Shown: positions 15,555 through 24,114 of the stretch, one piece after another
Layout: each line of letters opens with the position of its first letter
How positions within the stretch are numbered: position 1 is the stretch's first letter
From: Acidobacteriota bacterium
Lineage (GTDB): Bacteria > Acidobacteriota > Terriglobia > Terriglobales > Acidobacteriaceae
Direction: 5' to 3'
Length of the DNA: 64,000 nucleotides
NCBI GenBank assembly: GCA_018268895.1
Contig: JAFDVP010000001.1
Span: forward strand, 930,001 to 994,000
Position numbers and translations under genes: made by a program
Notes under the pieces: generated by a model
Database searches by the model: none
The model's input: the letters and a program-made list of their open reading frames with translations, nothing else
What the model was told of the DNA's origin: nothing

Positions 15555-16724
15555 CTAGACGGTCTCCTTGCCCGGTGTCGTTGCAGACTCGAAGAGGCGG
15601 ATGATTGCCTTGGCATTTTCTCGCATATCGTACCGCGTCTGGAAGCACTGCCGGGCACGGATTGCCATGTCCCTGCGTTCGTCGATGGACATGGCGATCC
15701 AGCGTTCGAGGAGATGAAGCGTTCCTTCCGGCGTATCCATCTCCATCAGGCCGGCATTGTCGTCTGCGATGTCTTCGGCGATGTTGACCTTGTCTGCGAG
15801 GAGAACCGGAGTTCCGCAGCCCAGCGCTTCTGCTACGGCAATACCGAAGTTCTCCTGGTGTGAGGGGAGGATAAAGGCTTCCGAGGCGTAAAAGGCGCCC
15901 CACTTGCCATCGCCAGTAATCATTCCGGGCCAGTGGACGCGATGGTCGATACCTGCGTTCCTGGCCATCTGCTTCAGGATGGAAGCCCATTGCTGCTGGT
16001 CCGGGCCCGCCATGACGAGTTCGAGGTCTGGATCGGTTGGAGCGGCCTTGGCAAAGGCCTGAATGAGCATGTCGCAGCCTTTCTTTTTGTGAATGCGGCC
16101 GAGAAAGAGCAGAAACCTTTTGCCGCGGACACCGGGGCACTTCTCGTAAAAGGCTGTCTTCAGTTGATCAGCGGGCTTCTCCGGCGGGCTATTAGCGCCA
16201 TAGGGAACAACGTAGGGATTCCACTTATGCAACCAGAAGCTTTGCTCGGCGAGACGTTTTTCTGCCTGGGACGTGAAGAGAACGCGATAGGCATCACGCA
16301 GAATACGGTACTCGGCCGGCACCCAGTAGAGCCACTTTTTAATGTGCTTCAGGGGGAAGGCGTGCTTGAAGTAAGGATCGAGCATGCCGTGCGTAAAGAC
16401 GACATAGGGTGTATTTCCGGCAAGTGCCTGCCACGCCGCAAAGCCACAGTATTGCCATAACCCGTTGACGACAACACCGTCGAACCGGTCACGGTTCTTC
16501 TTCAGCCAGGGCAGAAGCTTTGTGTTAAAGCCGTAGGTCGTGCTGGTTGGGCCGAGGGCATGGACGGGAAAGCCAGTTTGTTTCAGGTACGGCGCGGACG
16601 GATCGTCAAGCGTGACGACCTCGCCGATATAGCCGATCGGCCCATAGCTGAGGAGTACGCGCACCGATTCGACGGGGCCACCGGCTTCGGGGTTCAGCGT
16701 TGCGATGATGTGCAGTATTCGCAT
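15555..16724 (-). CDS. GT4-family glycosyltransferase (exopolysaccharide)
   Basis: Transfers a sugar from a nucleotide donor to a polysaccharide precursor at the cytoplasmic membrane face. The 389-residue GT-B protein starts MRILHIIATLNPEAGGPVES, the usual acceptor-domain opening. The donor domain has FLLFLGRIHKKKGCDMLIQA and the E-x7-E-type motif in HQENFGIAVAEALGCGTPVL. ATG at 16724; 26 bases separate it from the acetyltransferase start and 63 bases from the preceding glycosyltransferase stop. It belongs to the same co-directional cluster as the Wza-like and Wzc-like genes. Sugar specificity cannot be read from sequence; the neighbouring ugd and UDP-xylose synthase genes suggest glucuronate or xylose donors are available. 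Confidence 0.88.
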   Translation of the reverse strand: MRILHIIATLNPEAGGPVESVRVLLSYGPIGYIGEVVTLDDPSAPYLKQTGFPVHALGPTSTTYGFNTKLLPWLKKNRDRFDGVVVNGLWQYCGFAAWQALAGNTPYVVFTHGMLDPYFKHAFPLKHIKKWLYWVPAEYRILRDAYRVLFTSQAEKRLAEQSFWLHKWNPYVVPYGANSPPEKPADQLKTAFYEKCPGVRGKRFLLFLGRIHKKKGCDMLIQAFAKAAPTDPDLELVMAGPDQQQWASILKQMARNAGIDHRVHWPGMITGDGKWGAFYASEAFILPSHQENFGIAVAEALGCGTPVLLADKVNIAEDIADDNAGLMEMDTPEGTLHLLERWIAMSIDERRDMAIRARQCFQTRYDMRENAKAIIRLFESATTPGKETV

Positions 16725-16787
16725 AGAAGTTAATGCCTATCGAGAATAGCAGCCGCCTCCACGGATTTGAGCGGCTGGGTTAGCAGG

Positions 16788-18041
16788 TCATGGTGCAATC
16801 TTTTTTGTGACTGCGGCAAGTGCATGCCGCAAGCCGCGAACATCCTCTTCAAAATCCCAGGATCGAATCCGTTCAAGCGCATGCTCTCCCATCCGTTGCG
16901 TTGTTTCAGGGGTTGTCAGTATGCGGCGCAGCGCGCCAGCGAGGGCGTCGCGATCGCCGACGGGAAATATCTCTCCTTCAATGCCAGATGTGACGAGGTC
17001 GCGCTGGCAGCCGACGTCGTCGGAGACGATAACGGGGCGCGCGGCATTCATCACCTCGTTGACGATCAGCCCCCACGGCTCGTGACGCGATGGTAGAACG
17101 AAGACGGAGCAGAGGTCGAAGAACCCTGGAAGTTCGGACTGATTGCGAAAGCCGCAGAAGCGAATGCTTCCAAAACCGGTTTCCCGCGCGGTTTGTTCAA
17201 GAGCGGGGCGTTGTGCTCCATCGCCAACAATGACCAGGTAAGGATGAGGCTCGATGCCGGGAGCAGGAGAGAGACGACGATAGGCCTCCAGGAGATCGGC
17301 GCAGCCTTTACGCTCCTGGAGCTTGGAGGCAAAGAGAATGACCGGACGTGTAGGATCCAGGTTCAATTCTTGCTGTAGAGAAGAACGGTTGGGCCTGGCG
17401 TCGCGGCTGCATTGTTGAAAATAACTGTTGTCGACAGCATAGGGCATGAAGAACTGCGGGATGTCCGCGCCGAAGTGCTGCTGCCAGAACTTCGCATTCA
17501 GGGTGCCGATGGGGAGAACACCGCTGACGAGCTTGCCGAGCAGATGAAGATAGAGTTGTTGAAGTGCCTGTCTCCACCGATGCCGTTCGTTCCCGCTGAT
17601 CCTGGACTCCGCCCGGACGAGCACGGGGATACCGAGAGACCTGGCAGCAAGCATGGCATGTAGAGCGTTGACGTTTGCATAGCCATGAAGCCAGAGGGCA
17701 TCAAAACCGGGTTGATCACCGCGACCTCGAAGACGGCTGAAGATGCCGTGGTTGAGGGGAGAGGTCCGCGTGATTCTCCCTAGATCGCGGAGAGAGGGTA
17801 AAAACTCGTGTTTGTATCCCCCCAGTAGAGGCACATCCCATTTGACGCCCACGCCGCCGAAGCCTACGTCGTTATAGCCACGTATGGAGAAATCGGAACC
17901 GAAGAAGGCAGTGAGGTCGATGTCGGGTTCCTGGGCGATGCGCCGCAGAAGTGGCGCCTGGTACTGAATGGGATGCGTGACCAGATAAGCCAGGCGGACT
18001 GCGTTCTTCTTCTCCTGGGTCCGCTTGGGGAGGGAATCCAT
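16788..18041 (-). CDS. GT4-family glycosyltransferase (exopolysaccharide)
   Basis: A 417-residue GT-B enzyme. The N-terminal part has RLAYLVTHPIQYQAPLLRRI, a start common in GT4 enzymes of O-antigen and capsule loci, and the C-terminal donor domain has ILFASKLQERKGCADLLEAY and PSRHEPWGLIVNEVMNAARP. The E-P-W-G-L-I-V-N-E form of the nucleotide-sugar motif is intact. ATG at 18041; the exporter gene ends 44 bases upstream. Within the operon it follows the secretion genes and precedes a second GT4 enzyme. Donor and acceptor are unknown. No initiating phosphoglycosyl transferase is seen, so priming must be done from elsewhere. Confidence 0.88.
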   Translation of the reverse strand: MDSLPKRTQEKKNAVRLAYLVTHPIQYQAPLLRRIAQEPDIDLTAFFGSDFSIRGYNDVGFGGVGVKWDVPLLGGYKHEFLPSLRDLGRITRTSPLNHGIFSRLRGRGDQPGFDALWLHGYANVNALHAMLAARSLGIPVLVRAESRISGNERHRWRQALQQLYLHLLGKLVSGVLPIGTLNAKFWQQHFGADIPQFFMPYAVDNSYFQQCSRDARPNRSSLQQELNLDPTRPVILFASKLQERKGCADLLEAYRRLSPAPGIEPHPYLVIVGDGAQRPALEQTARETGFGSIRFCGFRNQSELPGFFDLCSVFVLPSRHEPWGLIVNEVMNAARPVIVSDDVGCQRDLVTSGIEGEIFPVGDRDALAGALRRILTTPETTQRMGEHALERIRSWDFEEDVRGLRHALAAVTKKIAP

Positions 18042-18085
18042 GATCGCTTGCTCTGTCCTCGGTTATCCAATCATTGAGTTGCAGG

Positions 18086-19093
18086 CTATGGTCGAGCGGC
18101 CACAACAAGAATCGAAGCCAGACCGAGCAGAGTAGAAAGGCCACCCGACTTGATCGCAGCCCTCATGGCATCGCTTGGCAGGAAGACGATATCGTCCACC
18201 TGAAGGACAGGGTCTGGATCCTTGCCGTTCATCACGCGCTTGATATTGACGTGCACAACTTTACGGTCCAGGCCGACGGTACGAATCAATCTCAGGTCGC
18301 CAGATTTTCCCTCGAATCCCGGTCCACCGGAAAGAGCCGCAACCTGCATCAGGGTTAAAGGCGAGTTTTGCTGAAGAGGAATCGCCCCCTGGAGTTTGAA
18401 GGCCCCAAGAACGTAGACGACACCTGTCCGGGAGACAAGGATGGTATCGCCGGGGAAGATTGGCACGTTTGCCTTATCGCTCTGTAAGGGATCGGTCCCG
18501 AGGTCGACGACGATAGGCTTGTCGACTCCCGGGCGTTGAATCGTGATGAGGTGACTTGCCGTAGGGGGCAGTCCTCCGGCCGTGGCGAGAACATCCAGGA
18601 GCTTGCGCTGGCCTCGAATTGGAACAACGCCATGTAGCTCTCCACTGACGGTTGCTGACTGATTGGGGGATTCCGTCAGTTGGACAGCTACCTGCGGATT
18701 GCGATACATGCCGGCAGCGATGAGCTTAAGTGCGATTGCCCTCTCCGCTTCATGTATGGTGAGGTCCTGGAGCTGAACCTTTTCGATGAGAGGCAACTGC
18801 ACCGAGCCATCCAGGCTAACGACTGCCGTAGGGACATAATCAGCCGAGCCATAAATATGTACGGCAATGACATCTCCTGGGGCAAGGCGTATCTCACGGT
18901 TCTGTGGGAAGAGAACCGCCGGGTCGGTTGTAGGAGCGATGGCGCGATTTACTGGCGTCGAGGAACTGAGGGCAGGGCCGCTGAACTGCGCATGAGCTGC
19001 AGTCGTTGTCATGCCAGCAAGGCATAAAGCCAACAGAAAAATTGACCGGCGGAAGAATGAGCGGCGTGGCCGTATTGAGAAGGAAGAGTGCAT
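18086..19093 (-). CDS. Outer-membrane polysaccharide export protein, Wza/GumB-like
   Basis: Secretin-like conduit component for capsule or exopolysaccharide export. The 335-residue protein has a signal peptide (hydrophobic IFLLALCLAGMTTTAAHA), then a Poly_export domain (REIRLAPGDVIAVHIYGSAD). Two or more SLBB beta-grasp domains follow (GVVPIRGQRKLLDVLATAGG; GAIPLQQNSPLTLMQVAALS). A C-terminal hydrophobic stretch STLLGLASILVVAARP may be the membrane-inserting helix. No lipobox cysteine is evident. The start is the ATG at 19093, which overlaps the kinase stop in a TGATG; a GTG one codon earlier is also in frame. Coupling with the kinase gene matches the Wza-Wzc pairing. Confidence 0.87.
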   Translation of the reverse strand: MHSSFSIRPRRSFFRRSIFLLALCLAGMTTTAAHAQFSGPALSSSTPVNRAIAPTTDPAVLFPQNREIRLAPGDVIAVHIYGSADYVPTAVVSLDGSVQLPLIEKVQLQDLTIHEAERAIALKLIAAGMYRNPQVAVQLTESPNQSATVSGELHGVVPIRGQRKLLDVLATAGGLPPTASHLITIQRPGVDKPIVVDLGTDPLQSDKANVPIFPGDTILVSRTGVVYVLGAFKLQGAIPLQQNSPLTLMQVAALSGGPGFEGKSGDLRLIRTVGLDRKVVHVNIKRVMNGKDPDPVLQVDDIVFLPSDAMRAAIKSGGLSTLLGLASILVVAARP

Positions 19094-21348
19094 CACGATT
19101 CCGCGTCCCTTCCTTTTTTTACGGTGTCAGATGCGGACTCCCGCGATTGCCAGCTTCCCGCTTCGGCCCCTGAATAGCCGTACTCGGAATATCCGTAGTA
19201 GCCATAGTATTCCGGAGAACTGAGGTCGACAGCATTCAGGACGATGCCAGTGATGGGAGCGCCGGAACGCAGGAGAAGGTCCCGCGCACGGCGTACGATG
19301 TGCTTGCTCGATTTGCCGTGGCGAACGATCAGGATGACAGCGTCCGTCCGGCGCGCCAGTACGACACCATCGGTAACGGACAGGATCGGAGGCGAATCGA
19401 GAATGATGTGCGTATAAATCTGCCCGCAATGCTCAAACAGCTTGTCCATTGCCTCGGAGCTAAGCATCTCGGTGGGGAAAGGAGGGACTGGGCCGCTGAC
19501 GAGGACGTCGAGATTGGGGACGTCGGGGATCTTCTGAATGGACTGTTCGAGGGTAGTGGCCCCGGTGAGAAGTGTCGTTAGTCCGACACGTCCATTCAGT
19601 CCAAAGCGGTGATGAACATTTGGACGTCTGAGGTCGGCATCGATCAGAAGGACGCGCGCATCGCCTTGTGCCAGGACGCAGGCGAGATTGCTTGCGGCGG
19701 TTGTTTTTCCTTCCGATGGCGTTGCGCTGGTAAGAAGGATGAATTTGGGGGGATGTCCTGCTGTTGAGAGCAGAAGCGCAGTCCGAAGCGAACGGAAGGC
19801 CTCCGCGAACTGGGATTTGGGCTGCGAAAGAGAGCCGATATTGCGCATCGCGGTGGACATGCCGGCGTGATCGCCGCCGCTGCCGCGCCGCGATCGGGGG
19901 ATGATGGCAAGCGAGGGAAGCTCCGTAATGCTTTCGATTTCAGCGACGCTGCGCATCCCGGTATCGAGGCTTTCCATCAGGAAGGCCAGGATGATGCCGG
20001 CGAGCACACCGAAGATCAGCGCCGTAAGAATAATGGTCGATTGCGGTCTGAGTACAGGGGCTGCTGGAAGCAACGCCTGGTCGACCACATCGATTTCAAG
20101 CGATTCAAGGCCTGCCTGCACATCGGCCGTGCGGAGCCTCTGGAGAAGGTTTTCGTACAGGTTCCGATTGGATTCGAATTCACGCTGGCGGAGGGTGTAT
20201 TCCACCAGGTCGTCCCGTAGCTTATAGGCTTCGGTTTTTTGCGCTTCAAGTGCGGCAGCGGTTTGATCTTCGTTGGTTCGTGCGGCAAGATACACCTGTT
20301 TTGCCTGCAAGAGAAGGCGGTTTTGCTCGACGTTGATCTCGCGCGTCAGTTCGTCGATTTGAGCCCTTTGAGCCTTGGCCTGTGGATGGTTTGGCCCGAG
20401 GGTCGATTCCATCTGGGCATAAGCGGCGCGGGCTGTGGCAAGCTGACCGCGCAGCGTAGTCAATTCGCCGGGAGTAGTTCCAGGCACCGTATCGATCGAT
20501 CCCTCGATGGAGTTAGGATCCATGCCGTTCAGCATGCGGTAACGCGACTCGGCGATGATGCGGGCTATCCGCGCATCGTTGGTCGCCTTGGAGAGTTGTT
20601 CGATGGAAGCAGTGATCTGGCTATGGTTCGGATCGAATCCTACGATACCAAGCCGTTTCTGAAGCTCCATCAGTTGTTCCTGCGAGGTTTGGACCTGCTG
20701 CTTGAGATCGTCAAGCTGACTGGAAAGCCAGTTGGAGACTCGACGGGTTGAGGCAAACCGGGTCTCGAAGCTTCGCTGAACATACGACGAGATAACTTTG
20801 TTGACGATATCGGCGGCGAGTTTGGGGCTTAGCGAGCTATAGCTGATACGAATGATGTCGGTTTTCGGCACCTGCGTGATATGCAGGTTGCTTTGCAATC
20901 TGTGAACCACGCTTTGCCGTACCTGCGGGCTGTCGAGGGCTGCGCGAGGGGATGGCGCCGGGCCTCCAAGGAAGTCGGGATTATTGGCCAGGTCCATCTC
21001 GCGGGCAACCGTCACCATCAGCGTGTCGCTTTGCAGAATAGCGACCTCGGTCAGCATTTTGGAGCCTTCAACCGTCTGGCTCTGCACTGCGCTGACCCGG
21101 TACTCGTTCGAGGAGCCGGAGCGCACCTGGATACGGCCGAAGGCTTCGTAGATGTGAGGCTGCGTCTCGGCGGAGTAGATTCCGTATACCAGCGATATCA
21201 ATACGCAGACGATAACGATCCACCGGCGCTTTCTGAGTGTAATAAGGGCTTCAGAAAGCGTCGTGTCTGTAACCGCCGTGCTGAAAGACGGGGTCGGGGA
21301 GTCAGGCGTGCCCATTGAGGGCGGTGTCTGCGCGATATGCGGACCCAT
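19093..21348 (-). CDS. Polysaccharide co-polymerase / tyrosine autokinase, Wzc/GumC-like
   Basis: Inner-membrane BY-kinase controlling chain length and export of polysaccharide. From ATG at 21348 it has 751 residues. Membrane helices lie at about 43-60 and 438-458, flanking a long periplasmic coiled-coil domain that begins with a Wzz-like segment and includes a GNVR-type stretch. The cytoplasmic kinase follows, with Walker A TPSEGKTT (SEGKT 545-549), Walker A' in LLIDADLRRP and Walker B in HIILDSPP. It ends in a tyrosine cluster (PEYYGYYGYSEYGY), the autophosphorylation tail. The frame extends 51 codons upstream to 21501, but the extension overlaps the divergent promoter region and lacks similarity. 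The likely phosphatase is the CpsB-like protein at 8530-9324. Confidence 0.9.
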   Translation of the reverse strand: MGPHIAQTPPSMGTPDSPTPSFSTAVTDTTLSEALITLRKRRWIVIVCVLISLVYGIYSAETQPHIYEAFGRIQVRSGSSNEYRVSAVQSQTVEGSKMLTEVAILQSDTLMVTVAREMDLANNPDFLGGPAPSPRAALDSPQVRQSVVHRLQSNLHITQVPKTDIIRISYSSLSPKLAADIVNKVISSYVQRSFETRFASTRRVSNWLSSQLDDLKQQVQTSQEQLMELQKRLGIVGFDPNHSQITASIEQLSKATNDARIARIIAESRYRMLNGMDPNSIEGSIDTVPGTTPGELTTLRGQLATARAAYAQMESTLGPNHPQAKAQRAQIDELTREINVEQNRLLLQAKQVYLAARTNEDQTAAALEAQKTEAYKLRDDLVEYTLRQREFESNRNLYENLLQRLRTADVQAGLESLEIDVVDQALLPAAPVLRPQSTIILTALIFGVLAGIILAFLMESLDTGMRSVAEIESITELPSLAIIPRSRRGSGGDHAGMSTAMRNIGSLSQPKSQFAEAFRSLRTALLLSTAGHPPKFILLTSATPSEGKTTAASNLACVLAQGDARVLLIDADLRRPNVHHRFGLNGRVGLTTLLTGATTLEQSIQKIPDVPNLDVLVSGPVPPFPTEMLSSEAMDKLFEHCGQIYTHIILDSPPILSVTDGVVLARRTDAVILIVRHGKSSKHIVRRARDLLLRSGAPITGIVLNAVDLSSPEYYGYYGYSEYGYSGAEAGSWQSRESASDTVKKGRDAES

Positions 21349-21487
21349 TCCGACTAGTCTACCAAGACCAGCGGTGCTGTCACTGGAGTAATTGTGGCAG
21401 ACAGGTAACCCTTTCAGTTCCTTGAAAAAAGGCCGGAGTTCGATATGCTGGAAGTTGCCAGAGAAGGAAGTGAACTCCCCCGATACC

Positions 21488-22900
21488 ATGAAAAAAGACA
21501 TTTCGATTGCCGTCGTAGGCTCAGGATACGTAGGCCTGGTGGCCGCAGTTTGCTTCGCAGAGATGGGACATCAAGTCATCTGCGTCGACAATGACGAGCG
21601 CAAGGTGGCGGCGCTCCAGGCGGGCGACAGCCTGATCCACGAGCATTTTTTGCCAGAGCTGCTGGCTAAGCACCGCAACGGACATGTCCGTTTTACAACC
21701 GATCTGGCCGAAGCAACGCGCCAATGTGGCTCGATCTTTATCGCTGTCGGAACTCCACAGAGCGAGACAGGGGATGCGGACCTCTCCTATGTCGAAGCGG
21801 TAGCGTGTGAGATCGCCAGGTCGCTGGACAGTTACAAGGTGATTGTCGAGAAGAGCACCGTTCCGGTTTATACGAATGAGTGGATCAGCCGCGCAATGGA
21901 GCGCAATGGGGTTGATCGCAGCTTGTTCGATGTCGTTTCCAACCCTGAGTTTCTGCGGGAGGGGACGGCGGTCGTCGATTTTCTGCACCCCGATCGAATC
22001 GTGGTTGGGGCGGACAGCGAGCGGGCTGGAGCGGTCCTGAGCGAGATCTATGCTCCTCTGACGACGGGCGAGTACTACGAACGACCGGGCAGCATCTCTG
22101 GGTGTTGCAGTGTCTCGGAGCCTCCACCGCTGCTGATGACGTCGACCAAGAGCGCGGAGATCATCAAACATGCTTCGAATGCGTTTCTGGCGTTGAAGAT
22201 CTCGTTTATCAATGCCGTCTCGAACCTGTGCGAAGCGGCGAATGCCAACGTGGAACAGGTGGCCCGCGGCATGGGACTTGATACCCGCATCGGTCCAAAG
22301 TTTCTCAGGCCGGGGATTGGCTATGGCGGCTCGTGCTTTCCGAAAGATGTTGCGGCGTTTCGCTCGGTTGCAGAACAGATGGGGGTCGACTTCAGCCTGC
22401 TGAGTGAGGTGGAGAAGATCAACGTCCAACAGAAGAAGCGGTTTGTCAGCAAGGTCCGCTCGGCGCTGTGGAACCTGCGCGGCAAGCGGCTGGCGGTGCT
22501 GGGGCTTGCCTTCAAAGGCGAGACCGACGACATCCGCGAGTCCCCGGCGATCGAGATTGTTCGGATGCTGATGGCAGAGGGATGTTCGATTGCCGCATTT
22601 GATCCGGCGGCGATGCCGCGCACGGAACAGGTCCTGCCGCAGAGTCAGAGCCTGCGTTATGCGCGGGACGTCTACGATGCCGCTTCGGATGCCGATGCCC
22701 TGCTGATTCTTACGGATTGGCCGGAGTTTGCAAGCCTTGACCTGAAGCAGCTCAATCAAGCCCTCCGGTATTCCATTGTGATTGATGGGCGCAATCTGTA
22801 TGACCCCCGTGTACTGACAGAGCAGGGATTCACGTATCTCAGCGTGGGCCGACCGGCTGCGTATCCGGTCCGCGACCATGTTCCAATCTCTTCACGATGA
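21488..22900 (+). CDS. ugd: UDP-glucose 6-dehydrogenase
   Basis: Oxidises UDP-glucose to UDP-glucuronate with two NAD+. From ATG at 21488 it has 470 residues; an upstream in-frame extension to 21392 would overlap the kinase promoter. The NAD-binding GSGYVG is at 11-16, the GTP/SExGDADLSYV loop near 90-101, TSTKSAEIIKHASNAF near 219-233, and the catalytic Cys283 in GYGGSCFPKD. The C-terminal domain has VLGLAFKGETDDIRESPA. It has about 25 more residues than many bacterial Ugd, partly from a segment near 200-215 (GSISGCCSVSEPPPL). It heads a two-gene plus-strand unit with UDP-xylose synthase and is divergent from the export operon. Confidence 0.94.
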   Translation: MKKDISIAVVGSGYVGLVAAVCFAEMGHQVICVDNDERKVAALQAGDSLIHEHFLPELLAKHRNGHVRFTTDLAEATRQCGSIFIAVGTPQSETGDADLSYVEAVACEIARSLDSYKVIVEKSTVPVYTNEWISRAMERNGVDRSLFDVVSNPEFLREGTAVVDFLHPDRIVVGADSERAGAVLSEIYAPLTTGEYYERPGSISGCCSVSEPPPLLMTSTKSAEIIKHASNAFLALKISFINAVSNLCEAANANVEQVARGMGLDTRIGPKFLRPGIGYGGSCFPKDVAAFRSVAEQMGVDFSLLSEVEKINVQQKKRFVSKVRSALWNLRGKRLAVLGLAFKGETDDIRESPAIEIVRMLMAEGCSIAAFDPAAMPRTEQVLPQSQSLRYARDVYDAASDADALLILTDWPEFASLDLKQLNQALRYSIVIDGRNLYDPRVLTEQGFTYLSVGRPAAYPVRDHVPISSR

Positions 22901-23007
22901 CAGCGGCGTCCGCGGTATAGACAAGTTGAATGATGGATTTTGAATCAGGCCGATCCCTGGCCTCTTTTGCGAACCCGGGCATTGCCGGGAGTTTAGAAAG
23001 GTGGAAC

Positions 23008-23946
23008 ATGTCGTCTCAAACTGTTCTTGTCACCGGTGCAGCGGGGTTTCTCGGCTCGCATCTGGTTGACGCGATCCTGGCGGAGGGACACAGCGTTATT
23101 GGCGTCGACAATCTCTCGACCGGAAATACGGCCAATCTCAAGCACCTTTCTTCGGAGCCGCGATTTCGTCTTCTGACCCAGGACATCACTCAGGCGTTTG
23201 ATCCCGGGCCAGTCGATTATGTCTTCAACTTTGCGTCGCCTGCCAGCCCTGTCGATTACGCGCGGCTCGGCGTTGAAACGCTGCAGGTTGGGTCTTTGGG
23301 CACATTCAATACTCTCGAGATCGCCCGCAAATACAAGGCCAGCTATCTTCATGCTTCGACATCGGAGTGCTATGGAGACCCAGAGATCCATCCGCAGGTA
23401 GAGACTTATTGGGGCAATGTCAACCCGGTCGGTCCGCGGTCGGTGTACGACGAGGCAAAGCGGTTTTCTGAGGCGGTAGTGATGGCATATCACCGCTATT
23501 ACGGTGTGGATACACATCTGGTCCGCATCTTCAACACCTACGGACCACGGTTGCAGGCCAACGATGGCCGCGTGATCTCGAACTTCATGGTCCAGGCCCT
23601 CAAAGGTGAACCGCTGACGATCTACGGCGATGGTTCGCAGACGCGCAGTTTTTGCTACGTCTCAGACCTGATCGAGGGCATTGTCCGGCTGTCGCGTTCC
23701 GCGGAACATATGCCGGTGAACATCGGCAACCCCACGGAATGGACGATTCTTGAGTGCGCGCAGGAGATTCTGGCGGTTACAGGATCAAAGTCGGAGATCG
23801 TCCGCAAGCCGCTGCCGCAGGACGATCCCACGCGCCGCCGCCCCGATATCGCGCGCGCCCGGACGCTGCTGGGATGGGAGCCCGGCATCTCATTGCGCGA
23901 GGGATTGCAGCGTTCGCTCGACTACTTTCGCGCAAGCATAGGCTAG
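23008..23946 (+). CDS. UDP-glucuronate decarboxylase (UDP-xylose synthase)
   Basis: Converts UDP-glucuronate, the Ugd product, to UDP-xylose. From ATG at 23008, preceded by AAAGGTGGA, it has 312 residues. It is an extended SDR with GAAGFLG at 10-16, [19 protein letters not shown] (the UXS-type region), [15 protein letters not shown], the Tyr147-x3-Lys151 pair in SVYDEAKRF and [10 protein letters not shown]. These sequences match UXS better than RmlB or GalE. It lies 107 bases downstream of ugd on the same strand, which supports the pathway order. An alternative in-frame start at 22930 has no ribosome-binding site. The UDP-xylose presumably feeds the glycosyltransferases of this island. Confidence 0.9.
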   Translation: MSSQTVLVTGAAGFLGSHLVDAILAEGHSVIGVDNLSTGNTANLKHLSSEPRFRLLTQDITQAFDPGPVDYVFNFASPASPVDYARLGVETLQVGSLGTFNTLEIARKYKASYLHASTSECYGDPEIHPQVETYWGNVNPVGPRSVYDEAKRFSEAVVMAYHRYYGVDTHLVRIFNTYGPRLQANDGRVISNFMVQALKGEPLTIYGDGSQTRSFCYVSDLIEGIVRLSRSAEHMPVNIGNPTEWTILECAQEILAVTGSKSEIVRKPLPQDDPTRRRPDIARARTLLGWEPGISLREGLQRSLDYFRASIG

Positions 23947-23986
23947 TTTAGCGGTTTCCTTCACGGTGTAGATGTTTTCGTTGGGA

Positions 23987-24073
23987 CGGGCTTACAGCCC
24001 TCGGTATTCGTCATGCTTCGAAACCCATGCCTTCGGCCTGGGCTGGTATGGAGCCGGGCCTTCGGTCCTGAAA
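23987..24073. repeat. Structured intergenic repeat (copy C)
   Basis: CGGGCTTACAGCCCTCGGTA, then CCTTCGGCCTGGGCTGGTAT and CGGGCCTTCGGTCCTGAAAC. Block order matches the copies at 14672 and 14781. It fills most of the gap between uxs and the convergent wzi-like gene. Confidence 0.6.
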
Positions 24074-24114
24074 CATGCGACTACACCTAAAGGGAAACAG
24101 CCTTAAGGACGTAC

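Noticed and set aside
15529..16140. Upstream half of a 402-codon frame joined to the WcaF-like protein
   Set aside because: It lies inside the GT4 glycosyltransferase in another frame and has no similarity; the acetyltransferase itself starts with the ATG at 15528.
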